Below the pieces are notes generated by a model. That model did no database searches and was not told the DNA's origin. It worked only from the letters and a program-made list of their open reading frames with translations. Below are positions 44,728-53,232 of a stretch of DNA of 64,000 nt, in pieces; the first letter of the stretch is position 1, and each line of letters opens with the position of its first letter. The position numbers and the translations under genes are program-made. This stretch comes from Cupriavidus basilensis OR16. Lineage in GTDB: Bacteria; Pseudomonadota; Gammaproteobacteria; Burkholderiales; Burkholderiaceae. The DNA lies in NCBI RefSeq assembly GCF_000243095.1, contig NZ_AHJE01000002.1, positions 22,544-86,543 of the forward strand, written 5' to 3'.

Positions 44728-46707
44728 ATGAAGAACAACGCAGCCAGCTCCAAAGCCGATCGGTACATCAAGAAGGCCGAGGCCAGCTACTTCGCCGGCC
44801 GGTACCCTGAAGCCATCGAACATGCGGAGAAGGCTGGCAAGCTGGCCCCCGGCCTCTACCAGGCCTACTACTTGCGCGCCGTAGCCACGCTCGGCCTGCA
44901 GCAGATCGAGCAGGCTTACCGCATCGCGCAGGACGGGTTGAAGGCGCACCCGAACCAGCCTGACATGATCGCCACGGTCGCCCGCATCCTGAGCACGATG
45001 GGCAAGCACGAGCCGGCCCGCATCATGCTGCGGGACTGCGTCGCCGCACACCCGCGCAGCCTGGCGGCCTGGGCCAACTATGCCATCGTCCTGCAGAAGC
45101 TGGCCCTGCATGCGGACGCCAAGCACGCGTCTCTCAAAGCGCTCGAGATCGCCCCCAACAATCCCGCCATCCTGGCAAATTACGCCAACGACCTGAAAGA
45201 CACGGGATTCGCGGAAGACGCGATCTCGGTACTCAGGAAGGCCGCGGCCCTTGACCCGGACAACAAGAGCATCCGCTCCAATCTGCTGTTCCTCTTGTTG
45301 TTCGGCGAGAAGACGAGCGCCGGCGACCTGCTGAAGGAAGCCGGCAGCTTCGCGCAGTTGCTTGCGAGCAAGCGCCGGCCTCTGTTGCACGTGCAACAGA
45401 GGCCGGCGTCCGAGCGCATTCGCATTGGCATTCTTTCGAATGACCTGTTCCGCCACGCGTGCTCCTACATCCTGATTCCCTTCATCGCCAATCTGGACCG
45501 GGCGCGATTCGAAGTGGTGGCGCTCGGCCTGCACGCCTATCGGGACACCGTCACGCAAAAGATCGCCATGTATTGCGATCGCTTCGTCGACGTCGCCAAC
45601 ATGGCGGAGAACGAAGTCGTGCGGACAGTGCGCGAGGAAAACCTCGACCTGCTGATCGATCTCGGCGGCTACACGGGCACCTCGCCCTTGCACTACATGG
45701 TCTATGGCCTGGCGCCCGTCCAGCTCACCTGGCTGGGTTATCCCGGCAGCACCGGGATGCCAGCCATCCACCATCGCATCACGGACTGGATCGGCGACCC
45801 GGCTGGGGCCGAATCGCACTACACGGAAAACCTGTTGCGCGCGCCGGGCATCTTCGCGGTCTACTACCCGATGATCAATAGTCCGCTAAAGGCCTACCAG
45901 CCCGAATACCAGGTACGCGAAACGCCCGCCACCCGCAACGGCTTCATCACCTTCGGCTCCTGCAACAACCTCGGCAAGATCACGGACCGCACGCTGCGGC
46001 TCTGGAGCACCACCCTGGCAAGCTGCGCGGATAGCCGGCTGCTGGTGGAAGCCGCGGAACTCGACCGGGACGAGGTAAGGATTCCGCTTCTGGAGCGCAT
46101 GCAGCAGGCCGGAATCGATACGCAGCGGGTGAGCTGCATCCCGAGGGAAGGCAAGAACCAATACCTGACCTACCACGATATCGACATCGTGCTGGATACC
46201 TCCCCCGTCACAGGCGGCAATACCACCTGCGACGCGCTCTGGATGGGCGTGCCCGTGGTCACGCTGGCCTGCGCCCCCTTCCACACCCGCGTTTCGGCGC
46301 CGTTCCTGCACGCCATGGGGCTGGACGAGCTGATCTGCGAGACCGAAGAAGCCTATGTCACGGTGGCGGCCAGCCTAGCCAGCAGCCTCGACCAGCTCAA
46401 TGCCCTGCGCCTGAGCATGCGGCACCGCTTCGAGAAGAGTGCGATCTTCGACGCCGCTGGCTTCGCGCGCTGGTTCGAAAGCCAGGCGGTGGCGCTGGTC
46501 GGGCAGCACCGCGACGTCAGTCATCTCGAGGCGCGCACGCAGGACGGCGTGTTCTGCGCCGGCGCATGGCATTCCATGGAAGAACTCGTGCTGACCATCG
46601 GCCTGCTGCTGGAGGAAGCCCGGCATATCGAGCTGAGCAGCCTGCTGGAGAACATGTCGGCAAAGTGGAGCAAGCACTGGCTGGTCGCGTTCGCGCTGGG
46701 CTGCTGA
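44728..46707 (+). CDS. GT41 O-GlcNAc-transferase-like protein with TPRs (second copy, C-terminally truncated)
   Basis: A 659-residue paralogue of the preceding gene, with the same order: TPR-like region, DLGGYTGTSPLHYMVYGL (about 311), FGSCNNLGKITDRTL (about 409) and DIDIVLDTSPVTGGNTTCDALWMG (about 489-512). It ends abruptly at SAKWSKHWLVAFALGC; the first copy continues for about 90 more residues. The missing tail is found broken downstream (46708-46844). The catalytic part is complete, so activity is possible, but stability may suffer. Start ATG 44728 is 60 bp after the first GT41 stop. Confidence 0.88.
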   Translation: MKNNAASSKADRYIKKAEASYFAGRYPEAIEHAEKAGKLAPGLYQAYYLRAVATLGLQQIEQAYRIAQDGLKAHPNQPDMIATVARILSTMGKHEPARIMLRDCVAAHPRSLAAWANYAIVLQKLALHADAKHASLKALEIAPNNPAILANYANDLKDTGFAEDAISVLRKAAALDPDNKSIRSNLLFLLLFGEKTSAGDLLKEAGSFAQLLASKRRPLLHVQQRPASERIRIGILSNDLFRHACSYILIPFIANLDRARFEVVALGLHAYRDTVTQKIAMYCDRFVDVANMAENEVVRTVREENLDLLIDLGGYTGTSPLHYMVYGLAPVQLTWLGYPGSTGMPAIHHRITDWIGDPAGAESHYTENLLRAPGIFAVYYPMINSPLKAYQPEYQVRETPATRNGFITFGSCNNLGKITDRTLRLWSTTLASCADSRLLVEAAELDRDEVRIPLLERMQQAGIDTQRVSCIPREGKNQYLTYHDIDIVLDTSPVTGGNTTCDALWMGVPVVTLACAPFHTRVSAPFLHAMGLDELICETEEAYVTVAASLASSLDQLNALRLSMRHRFEKSAIFDAAGFARWFESQAVALVGQHRDVSHLEARTQDGVFCAGAWHSMEELVLTIGLLLEEARHIELSSLLENMSAKWSKHWLVAFALGC

Positions 46708-46844
46708 GCGTACGCATGGACGAAGGCGGCCACGACAAACATCCTGCAACAGCAGTTCGGCCTGGATCTCGCCTTGATCGAGCGCCAGGGAAAACCAACA
46801 ACCATGAAATCCTGGGCATCCAGGTATTGGAGGAAGCCGCATGA
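46708..46844 (+). pseudogene. Broken 3' tail of the second GT41 gene
   Basis: Pieces align with the tail of the first copy: LLSVRMDEGGHDK (compare VLSTRMDAYQYDK), NILQQQFGLDLALIERQGKPTT (compare FLQQQFGMSLAFLEQQGAPTV) and EILGIQVLEEAA. They lie in different frames, and the segment between FALG and LLSVRMD lacks about 33 codons relative to the first copy. At least one deletion and two frame changes separate this tail from the gene body. Confidence 0.75.
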
Positions 46845-47614
46845 AAGCCGTCATCCTGGCGGGCGGGCTTGGTACCCGCATTTCCGAAGAGTCGCACCTG
46901 CGCCCCAAGCCGATGATCGAGATCGGCGGCAAGCCGATCTTGTGGCACATCATGAAGATGTACGCGGCGCACGGCATCAATGATTTCGTCATCTGCCTGG
47001 GCTACAAGGGCTACGTCATCAAGGAGTACTTCGCCAACTACTTCCTGCACATGTCGGATGTCACCTTCGATATGTCCGAGAACCGCATGGACGTGCATTG
47101 CCGCAAAGCAGAGCCGTGGCGGGTCACGCTGGTCGACACCGGCGAAGATGCGCAAACCGGCGGCCGGCTGCGCAGGGTACGCGACTATCTCACACCTGGT
47201 GAGTCGTTCTGCTTCACGTACGGCGATGGTGTCTCCAGCATCGACCTGAGCGCGGAGATCGCCTTCCACCGCAAACACGGACGCTGGGCAACCGTCGCCG
47301 CCGTGCAGCCTCCCGGGCGCTATGGCGCGCTCGAGCGGACCAATGAGGGCATGGTCACCGGTTTTTCCGAGAAGCCACGCGGCGACGGCGGCTGGATCAA
47401 CGGGGGCTTCTTCGTGCTCGAGCGCGAGGTGCTGGACCTGATCGCCGACGACCAGACCCCCTGGGAACAAGCGCCGATGAAGGAACTGGCGCGCCTGGGG
47501 CATCTCCTGGCCTTTGAGCACGCCGGATTCTGGCAGCCCATGGACACGCTGCGCGAAAAGACCCAGCTGGAAGAAATGTGGCAGTCCGGCTCCGCTCCCT
47601 GGAAATGCTGGTAA
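46841..47614 (+). CDS. rfbF: Glucose-1-phosphate cytidylyltransferase
   Basis: A 257-residue nucleotidyltransferase with LAGGLGTRISEESHLRPKPMIEIGG (nucleotide-binding Gly loop and Lys), CLGYKGYVIKEYFANYF, YGDGVSSIDLS and VQPPGRYGALE. It makes CDP-glucose from CTP and glucose-1-phosphate, the entry to CDP-6-deoxyhexoses. GGAGG lies before the ATG. Its stop overlaps the rfbG start (TAATG). Confidence 0.95.
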   Translation: MKAVILAGGLGTRISEESHLRPKPMIEIGGKPILWHIMKMYAAHGINDFVICLGYKGYVIKEYFANYFLHMSDVTFDMSENRMDVHCRKAEPWRVTLVDTGEDAQTGGRLRRVRDYLTPGESFCFTYGDGVSSIDLSAEIAFHRKHGRWATVAAVQPPGRYGALERTNEGMVTGFSEKPRGDGGWINGGFFVLEREVLDLIADDQTPWEQAPMKELARLGHLLAFEHAGFWQPMDTLREKTQLEEMWQSGSAPWKCW

Positions 47615-48678
47615 TGCATGCACTGTCCTGCTACACCGGGCGCTCTGTCTTCCTGACGGGCCATACCGGTTTCAAAGGCTCCTGGATGGCGATGTGGCTG
47701 AGCCGGCTGGGCGCGCGCGTGAGCGGCTATGCCCTGCCCTGCGCCACCAGCCCGGCACTGTTCACCCTGGCCGATGTCGAGGCGGGCATGCACGCGCACC
47801 ACCATGGCGATGTCCGCGACCAGGCTGCCTTGACCGCGGCACTGCACGCGGCACAGCCCGAGATCATCTTTCACCTCGCCGCCCAACCACTGGTGCGCGC
47901 CAGCTACGATCAGCCGGTGCAAACGTGGGCGACCAATGTGATGGGCACCGTGCACCTGCTGGAGGCCGTGAGGGCCTGCCCATCGGTGCGCGCCGTGGTA
48001 GTGGTCACCACCGACAAGAGTTATGAAAACCGAGAATGGCTGTGGGGCTACCGCGAGACCGACCCGCTTGGCGGCCACGATCCCTACAGTGCCAGCAAGG
48101 CTGGCGCAGAGCTCGTGGCGGCGAGCTACCGGCAAGCCTTCCTGGCCAGGAGCGGCGTACTGGTGGCGACCGCGCGTGCCGGCAACGTGATCGGCGGCGG
48201 CGACTGGTCGATGGATCGCCTGATCGCGGATGCCGCGCGCGCCGCCGCGACAGCGCAGCCGCTGCGCATCCGCAGCCCGGAAGCCACACGTCCCTGGCAG
48301 CATGTGCTGGAGTCGCTGCATGGATACCTGCTGCTGGGCGAACGCCTGTGGGCAGGCGAACAGGCACTGGCCGAGGCCTTCAACTTTGGTCCCGCCGCTA
48401 CCGATAACCTCCCTGTGGCCGAGGTCCTCACGCGTCTGCAGGTGCACTGGCCAGGCTTGCAATGGGAGGTCGACGAGGCCGCCCGAGAGCAAGCGCCGCA
48501 TGAAGCCCGCTACCTGTACCTCGATTCGGCCAAGGCCCGGCAAGTGCTGTCGTGGCGTCCGCGCTGGACGCTTGACGAGGCCCTGGCCGCTACCGCCGAG
48601 TGGTATGGCACGGTCCAGCGCGACCCACACCTGGCGCGTAGGCTCTCCGAACAACAACTGGATCGATTCTGCTCATGA
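47614..48678 (+). CDS. rfbG: CDP-glucose 4,6-dehydratase
   Basis: A 354-residue SDR enzyme: NAD-binding TGHTGFKGSW, FHLAAQPLVRASYDQP, TTDKSYENREW with the dehydratase residues, and YSASKAG (catalytic Tyr and Lys). It forms CDP-4-dehydro-6-deoxyglucose. The ATG at 47614 overlaps the rfbF stop; an ATG at 47605 is possible. The next gene starts 4 bp before its stop. Confidence 0.95.
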   Translation: MHALSCYTGRSVFLTGHTGFKGSWMAMWLSRLGARVSGYALPCATSPALFTLADVEAGMHAHHHGDVRDQAALTAALHAAQPEIIFHLAAQPLVRASYDQPVQTWATNVMGTVHLLEAVRACPSVRAVVVVTTDKSYENREWLWGYRETDPLGGHDPYSASKAGAELVAASYRQAFLARSGVLVATARAGNVIGGGDWSMDRLIADAARAAATAQPLRIRSPEATRPWQHVLESLHGYLLLGERLWAGEQALAEAFNFGPAATDNLPVAEVLTRLQVHWPGLQWEVDEAAREQAPHEARYLYLDSAKARQVLSWRPRWTLDEALAATAEWYGTVQRDPHLARRLSEQQLDRFCS

Positions 48679-50402
48679 CAGACGCCGCACCCAACCACGG
48701 TAATTGCCGCGCCTGCGGCGCGCCGCTGGTGCACACCTTCGTCGATCTGGGACTGTCCCCGGTCTCCAACGCCTTCATCAAGCGCGAAGACGCTGGCAAG
48801 GGCGAGATGTTCTATCCGCTGCATGCGCTGGTCTGCGACCACTGCTGGCTGGTGCAGCTCAGCGATGTGACGGGGGCGGAGGCCCACTTTCACGACGACT
48901 ACGCCTACTTCTCTTCGTTCTCTGCCTCCTGGCTGGAGCATGCCCGCCGCTACGTCGAGGACATGACGAAGCGCTTCGCGCTGGGCGGGAACAGCCGCGT
49001 GATGGAGATCGCCAGCAACGATGGCTACCTGCTGCAGTACTTTGTGCAGGCCGGCATCGATTGCCTGGGCATCGAGCCGACGGGCAACACCGCCGCGGCC
49101 GCGCGCGAACGCGGTGTCGCCAGCCGCGAAGTGTTCTTTGGCCACGATACCGCACAGTCGCTGCGCGACGAGGGCTGGCAGGTCGATCTCCTGCTTGGCA
49201 ACAACGTGCTGGCGCATGTGCCTGACCTCAACGACTTTGTCGGCGGCATGCCTCGCGTGCTCAAGGCTGAAGGGGTGATCACCCTCGAGTTCCCGCACCT
49301 GCTGCGCCTGATGGCCGAAACGCAGTTCGATACGCTGTACCACGAGCATTTCTCCTACCTGTCGCTAAGCGCGTTGCTGCCGGTGTTTGCGCGCGCGGGC
49401 TTGCGCGTGTTCGACGTACAGACCCTGCCCACCCACGGTGGCAGCCTGCGCCTCTTTGTCTGCCACCAGGCTGCCGCGCACGCGGCCACCGCGCAGGTCG
49501 CCCAATGCCTGGCGGCGGAACAGGCCGCCGGCCTGACCACGCTCGCGCCTTACACGGCCTTTGCGGAAGCGGTGCGCGCCACCAAGCGCAGCCTGCTTGA
49601 TTTTCTCGTGACTGCGCGGCGCGCCGGCAAGCGCGTGGTCGGCTATGGCGCACCGGCCAAGGGCAACACTTTGCTCAACTATTGCGGCATCGGCACCGAT
49701 TTCATTGACTACACCGTGGACCGGAATCCCCACAAGCAAGGCACGCTGTTGCCAGGCTCGCGCATTCCGGTGCTGGCGCCGGAAGCCATCGACGCGGATC
49801 GTCCCGACTACGTGCTTCCTGGTGCCGATCCCGGAGGTGCGCAGCCTATGAAGTTCGTTGCCGCCCGCATGCCTGGCGTATTCCTGGTCGAGCCCGAGCA
49901 GCTGCGCGATGACCGCGGCCATTTTGCCCGCACCTGGTGCGAGCAGGCGTTTCGCGAGCAGGGCCTGGATGCGCGCCTGGTCCAGTGCAATGTGTCCTAT
50001 AGCCGCCAGCGCGGAACGCTGCGTGGCATGCACTACCAGGCGGCACCGTACGCGGAGGCCAAGCTGATCCGCGTGACCCGGGGTAAGGTGCATGACGTGC
50101 TGCTGGACCTTCGCGAAGGCACGCCGGGCTTCGGCAAGTGGCAGGCGTTTGAGCTCAGCAGCGACAACGCCGCCATGCTCTATGTGCCGCAAGGCGTGGC
50201 GCACGGCTTCCAGACCCTTTGCGACGACACCGAGATGTTCTACCAGATGTCCGCCCCCTACTCTGCCGCCCACGCGGCGGGCGTACGCTGGAACGATCCC
50301 GCTTTCGATATTTCCTGGCCGCTGGAGGATCCCATCCTCTCTCCACGCGACCAACAACATCCATTGTGGCAACACCAACCCAACGCAGGAGACCCGACAT
50401 GA
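48675..50402 (+). CDS. Fused C-methyltransferase and dTDP/CDP-hexulose 3,5-epimerase (fusion by deletion)
   Basis: A 575-residue frame. Residues 1-376 are a NovU/TylCIII-type sugar C-methyltransferase: zinc-binding CRACG ... CDHC, MEIASNDGYLLQYF (SAM), GIEPTGNTAAAARERG, NNVLAHVPDLNDF, EFPHLL and YGAPAKGNTLLNY. It stops at PDYVL, short of the family's last 20 or so residues. Residues from 392 are an RmlC/RfbC epimerase beginning at an internal ATG (49848): MKFVAARMPGVFLVEPEQ, RGTLRGMHYQ, LYVPQGVAHGFQTL. In a second frame at 49822-49850 the usual methyltransferase ending VPIPEVRSL and its stop overlap that ATG (ATGA), so an internal deletion and frame change seem to have joined two once-overlapping genes. 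The epimerase may also be made from 49848. Confidence 0.85.
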   Translation: MTDAAPNHGNCRACGAPLVHTFVDLGLSPVSNAFIKREDAGKGEMFYPLHALVCDHCWLVQLSDVTGAEAHFHDDYAYFSSFSASWLEHARRYVEDMTKRFALGGNSRVMEIASNDGYLLQYFVQAGIDCLGIEPTGNTAAAARERGVASREVFFGHDTAQSLRDEGWQVDLLLGNNVLAHVPDLNDFVGGMPRVLKAEGVITLEFPHLLRLMAETQFDTLYHEHFSYLSLSALLPVFARAGLRVFDVQTLPTHGGSLRLFVCHQAAAHAATAQVAQCLAAEQAAGLTTLAPYTAFAEAVRATKRSLLDFLVTARRAGKRVVGYGAPAKGNTLLNYCGIGTDFIDYTVDRNPHKQGTLLPGSRIPVLAPEAIDADRPDYVLPGADPGGAQPMKFVAARMPGVFLVEPEQLRDDRGHFARTWCEQAFREQGLDARLVQCNVSYSRQRGTLRGMHYQAAPYAEAKLIRVTRGKVHDVLLDLREGTPGFGKWQAFELSSDNAAMLYVPQGVAHGFQTLCDDTEMFYQMSAPYSAAHAAGVRWNDPAFDISWPLEDPILSPRDQQHPLWQHQPNAGDPT

Positions 50403-51529
50403 TTCCGATGTTCAAACCGCTGATCGAAGAAGAAGAAATCCAGGCGAGCCGCGAAGCCCTTGAGCTGGGCTGGCTCGGCATGGGCAGCTATGTGTCCGCG
50501 TTCGAGGAAGAAGTCAAGAAGCTGATCGGCGCCGAAGACAAATACGTGGCCGCCGTCAGCACCGGCACGGCCGGCCTGCACGTGGCGCTGCTCGTGGCCG
50601 GCGTGGGCCCGGGCGACGAGGTCATCGTTTCGTCGTTCAACTGCTCTGCGGACTTCCAGGTCATTACGCAGGTGGGCGCCGAGATCGTGTTCTGCGACTG
50701 CGAGGACGACACGCTGTGCATCGACCTCAAGCGCGCCGAGGAGCTGGTCACCGAGCGCACCAAGGCCATCATCGTGATGGACTACGACTGCCTGCTGTGC
50801 GACCACGACGAAGTGGCCGCGTTCGCCAAGCGCCACAAGCTGCGCGTCATTCACGATGCGGCGCACTCCTTTGGCTCCAAGTACAAGGGCAAGCCGGTCG
50901 GCAGCTTCTCCGATATCTGCGTGTTCAGCCATGATCCGGTGAAGACCGTGACCTGCCTGGACGGCGGCACCATCGTGGTCAGCACGCCCGAAGACCTGAA
51001 GCTGGTGCATGAGCTGCGCCTGCTCGGCATGCAACAGCCCGCGGCCGTGATGTACAAGAACCAGCGTGCCTGGACCTTCGATGTGGAGCGTGTCGGCTAT
51101 CGCTATCACATGATCAATATGCATGCCGCCGTCGGCCTGGCGCAGTTGCGCAAGATCGGCACCATCGCGAAAACGCGCCGCGATGCCTGCGTGGAGTACA
51201 GCCGCCTGCTGGCCGATGTTCCCATGGTGCGCACGCCGAAGTCGAAGTTCGAAGATGTGAACCCGTTCCTGTACTACATCCGCGTCCCCGAAGGCCATCG
51301 CGACGATCTGCGCGCGTACCTCAAGGAGAACGGCGTTGACACCGGCATCCACTGGCAACCGGGCCACTGGTTCACTCTGTGGAAGGACTGCAAGGCGGGC
51401 GACCTGTCGGTCACCAACAGTGTCGGCAAGGAAATCCTGTCGCTGCCGCTGTACTCCAAGATGGATCTGGCGATCGTGCGCGAAGTGGCCGCCAAGGTGC
51501 GCAGCTATTTTGACAAAGTGATGGGCTGA
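50399..51529 (+). CDS. DegT/DnrJ/EryC1-family sugar aminotransferase
   Basis: A 376-residue PLP enzyme: STGTAGLHVALLVAGV (PLP phosphate region), IVSSFNCSADFQVI, VIHDAAHSFGSKYKGK and catalytic Lys near residue 182 (FSHDPVKTVTCLDGGTIV). It would aminate a keto group of the CDP-sugar. The Lys excludes the RfbH-type 3-dehydrase variant in which this residue is His. The ATG at 50399 overlaps the previous stop. Confidence 0.9.
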   Translation: MIPMFKPLIEEEEIQASREALELGWLGMGSYVSAFEEEVKKLIGAEDKYVAAVSTGTAGLHVALLVAGVGPGDEVIVSSFNCSADFQVITQVGAEIVFCDCEDDTLCIDLKRAEELVTERTKAIIVMDYDCLLCDHDEVAAFAKRHKLRVIHDAAHSFGSKYKGKPVGSFSDICVFSHDPVKTVTCLDGGTIVVSTPEDLKLVHELRLLGMQQPAAVMYKNQRAWTFDVERVGYRYHMINMHAAVGLAQLRKIGTIAKTRRDACVEYSRLLADVPMVRTPKSKFEDVNPFLYYIRVPEGHRDDLRAYLKENGVDTGIHWQPGHWFTLWKDCKAGDLSVTNSVGKEILSLPLYSKMDLAIVREVAAKVRSYFDKVMG

Positions 51530-51530
51530 T

Positions 51531-52178
51531 ATGGACACGCGCATCTCCGGCAAAGAGCTGATCGCCAGCATCAAGGCCAGCGCCGCAACGAGCCAGGTGG
51601 GCGTGGTCATCCCGGTCGGCCGGCCGGTCGTGGCCGTATTGCGGCCCATCCCGACCCGGCCCGGCTGCATCGCGCAGACCGACCTGGAATTGCTCAGCGA
51701 ATGGCGCAATCGCCATGTGAAGTCCTTCCTGACCGAGTTCGCCGCGCATGCCAAACGCACCGAGCAGTGGCTGGTGGACTACGTGCACGCCAACCCCTCG
51801 AAGCTTCTATTCATGGTGGAGAGCCTTGACGGGACGCCGCTTGGCCATGTCGGCATCGATTTCATCGACTGGGACGCCAGTTACGGTGAAGCGGATGCCA
51901 TCGTCAGCGGTGGCGCCTCGCCGCGCGGGCTGATGAAGGAAGCCCTGCGCACGATGCTGGACTGGGCCGAGCACCAGCTCGGCCTGCGCCACCTCGCGGT
52001 CAGGGTACGATCCGACAATAGCGCGCTGGAGTTCTATCGCAAGGTCGGCTTCGTCGAGGAAAAGCGAGTCCCCCTGAATGTGGAGAGATCGCAAGACATG
52101 GTGCGCTGGTACGAGGACCCTGCCGTGCAGGATCCGCAAGCCGCCCTGGTCTACATGAACTACCGCAAGCAGGCATGA
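51531..52178 (+). CDS. GNAT N-acetyltransferase
   Basis: A 215-residue GNAT protein: LLSEWRNRHVKSFLTEF, GHVGIDFIDWD and the acetyl-CoA-binding region AVRVRSDNSALEFYRKVGFVEEKRV. In a run of nucleotide-sugar genes it most likely acylates the amino sugar made by the aminotransferase. It overlaps the following gene by 4 bp. Confidence 0.85.
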   Translation: MDTRISGKELIASIKASAATSQVGVVIPVGRPVVAVLRPIPTRPGCIAQTDLELLSEWRNRHVKSFLTEFAAHAKRTEQWLVDYVHANPSKLLFMVESLDGTPLGHVGIDFIDWDASYGEADAIVSGGASPRGLMKEALRTMLDWAEHQLGLRHLAVRVRSDNSALEFYRKVGFVEEKRVPLNVERSQDMVRWYEDPAVQDPQAALVYMNYRKQA

Positions 52179-52822
52179 AGCTCATCGGCACCGACCGGGC
52201 CGGACTGGTCAGCTATGTGCAAGCACAGCTGGCCAGCTTTTTTCCGGATGGCGCGGATCACCGGACCGCGCTCGAACGCTATCTGGACGAGGCACTCGCC
52301 AGGACCGGCCGTTGCGTCGACGCGGTCCGGATGTGGCGACCAGGTGAATTCGATTATCTGCACTCCAGCCAGTACGCCACCTTTCTCTACTATCTGTCCA
52401 ACTCGATCTGGCGCGATGGCGGCGACCTGCGCGCGTGCACCAAACTGTTCTGCCTGAACAAGGCGCTCAACGCGATGGACCTCTTCTACGAGGTGCTCAT
52501 GCCCGAAGTCTTCCTGATCGGGCACTCGGTCGGCATCGTGCTGGCAAAGGCCACTTATGGCAACTACCTGGTGCTGTACCAGAATTCCACGGTAGGCAAG
52601 AACCACGGCGCCGCCCCGGTGATCGGCGACGGCGTGGTGATGTATCCCAATACCGCCATCATCGGCCGCAGCCATGTGGCCAATGGGTCGGTGATTGCGC
52701 AGGGCGTCAGCGTGATCAACCGGGATACGCCGGGAGATTGCCTGGTTTATGCGGGAAATGCAGGGGATCTGGTTTGCAAGCCAGCACATGAACCGGCGGC
52801 GGAAGAGTATTTCCGGCTATAA
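52175..52822 (+). CDS. Serine-acetyltransferase-like left-handed beta-helix protein
   Basis: A 215-residue protein with hexapeptide-type turns (FLIGHSVGIVLAKATYGNYLVLYQNSTVG, VIGDGVVMYPNTAIIGRSHVANGSVIAQGVSVI). It resembles CysE-type acetyltransferases without a typical N-terminal domain. An acyl-transfer role on a sugar is inferred from its position as the last gene of the nucleotide-sugar operon. There may be redundancy with the preceding GNAT. Confidence 0.8.
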   Translation: MKLIGTDRAGLVSYVQAQLASFFPDGADHRTALERYLDEALARTGRCVDAVRMWRPGEFDYLHSSQYATFLYYLSNSIWRDGGDLRACTKLFCLNKALNAMDLFYEVLMPEVFLIGHSVGIVLAKATYGNYLVLYQNSTVGKNHGAAPVIGDGVVMYPNTAIIGRSHVANGSVIAQGVSVINRDTPGDCLVYAGNAGDLVCKPAHEPAAEEYFRL

Positions 52823-52909
52823 GTCCCCGGGGCCGCTGGCCCGAGCCGTAAGGATCGGAATCGATAACGAAGGCATCGCGGCATGGCCAGCGCCCGCCCT
52901 CTCCCCCAG

Positions 52910-52935
52910 CCCCTCTCCCACAAGTGGGAGAGGGG
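52910..52935. repeat. Perfect inverted repeat after the sugar operon
   Basis: CCCCTCTCCCAC-AA-GTGGGAGAGGGG: 12-bp arms with a 2-nt loop. It may act as a terminator hairpin, but no T tract follows; the CTCTCCC/GGGAGAG type is a common intergenic repeat in high-GC proteobacteria. Confidence 0.75.
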
Positions 52936-53108
52936 AGCCAACCATCGGCAAAATCAACCGATTGGTGTAGCCGTGTGAAGCGCCCGAAGGGCGAGCCACA
53001 CCCCAACGCGATGCGAAGCGAGCCGAGGAGGTGTGCCAAGGCCGTATGGGGCGCCCTTTTTGCCTTACTTTTTGGCAAGAACAAAAAGTAGGTCGCCGCG
53101 CCGCAGGC

Positions 53109-53126
53109 GTGGTGAAACTGCAGTTG
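53109..53126. repeat. 18-bp direct repeat, left copy
   Basis: GTGGTGAAACTGCAGTTG, identical to the copy at 54229-54246. It continues into a CAGTTG-rich tract ending in the inverted GCAACTGCAG. Confidence 0.85.
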
Positions 53127-53232
53127 CAGTTGCAGTTGCCCTTGAAGCTAAGCAACTGCAGTCACCCTGGAACCTAAACAGCCGACTTTGAAGCCGATCT
53201 TCACCCCCCCCCCGGGGAACAAGCAACCCATC

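Larger units (their letters stand above)
52823..53232. other. 410-bp intergenic region dense in repeats
   Basis: No gene is evident. It holds a perfect 12-bp inverted repeat (52910-52935), an ACTTTTT ... AAAAAGT inverted repeat (53067-53089), CAGTTG hexamers (53121-53138) and a run of about ten C (53204-53213) before the permease start. These look like intergenic repeat families of this genome group. Confidence 0.7.

Noticed and set aside
50399..51529. RfbH-type CDP-4-keto-6-deoxyglucose 3-dehydrase
   Set aside because: The catalytic position is Lys (PVK) instead of the His of RfbH, and no E3 reductase gene is adjacent.
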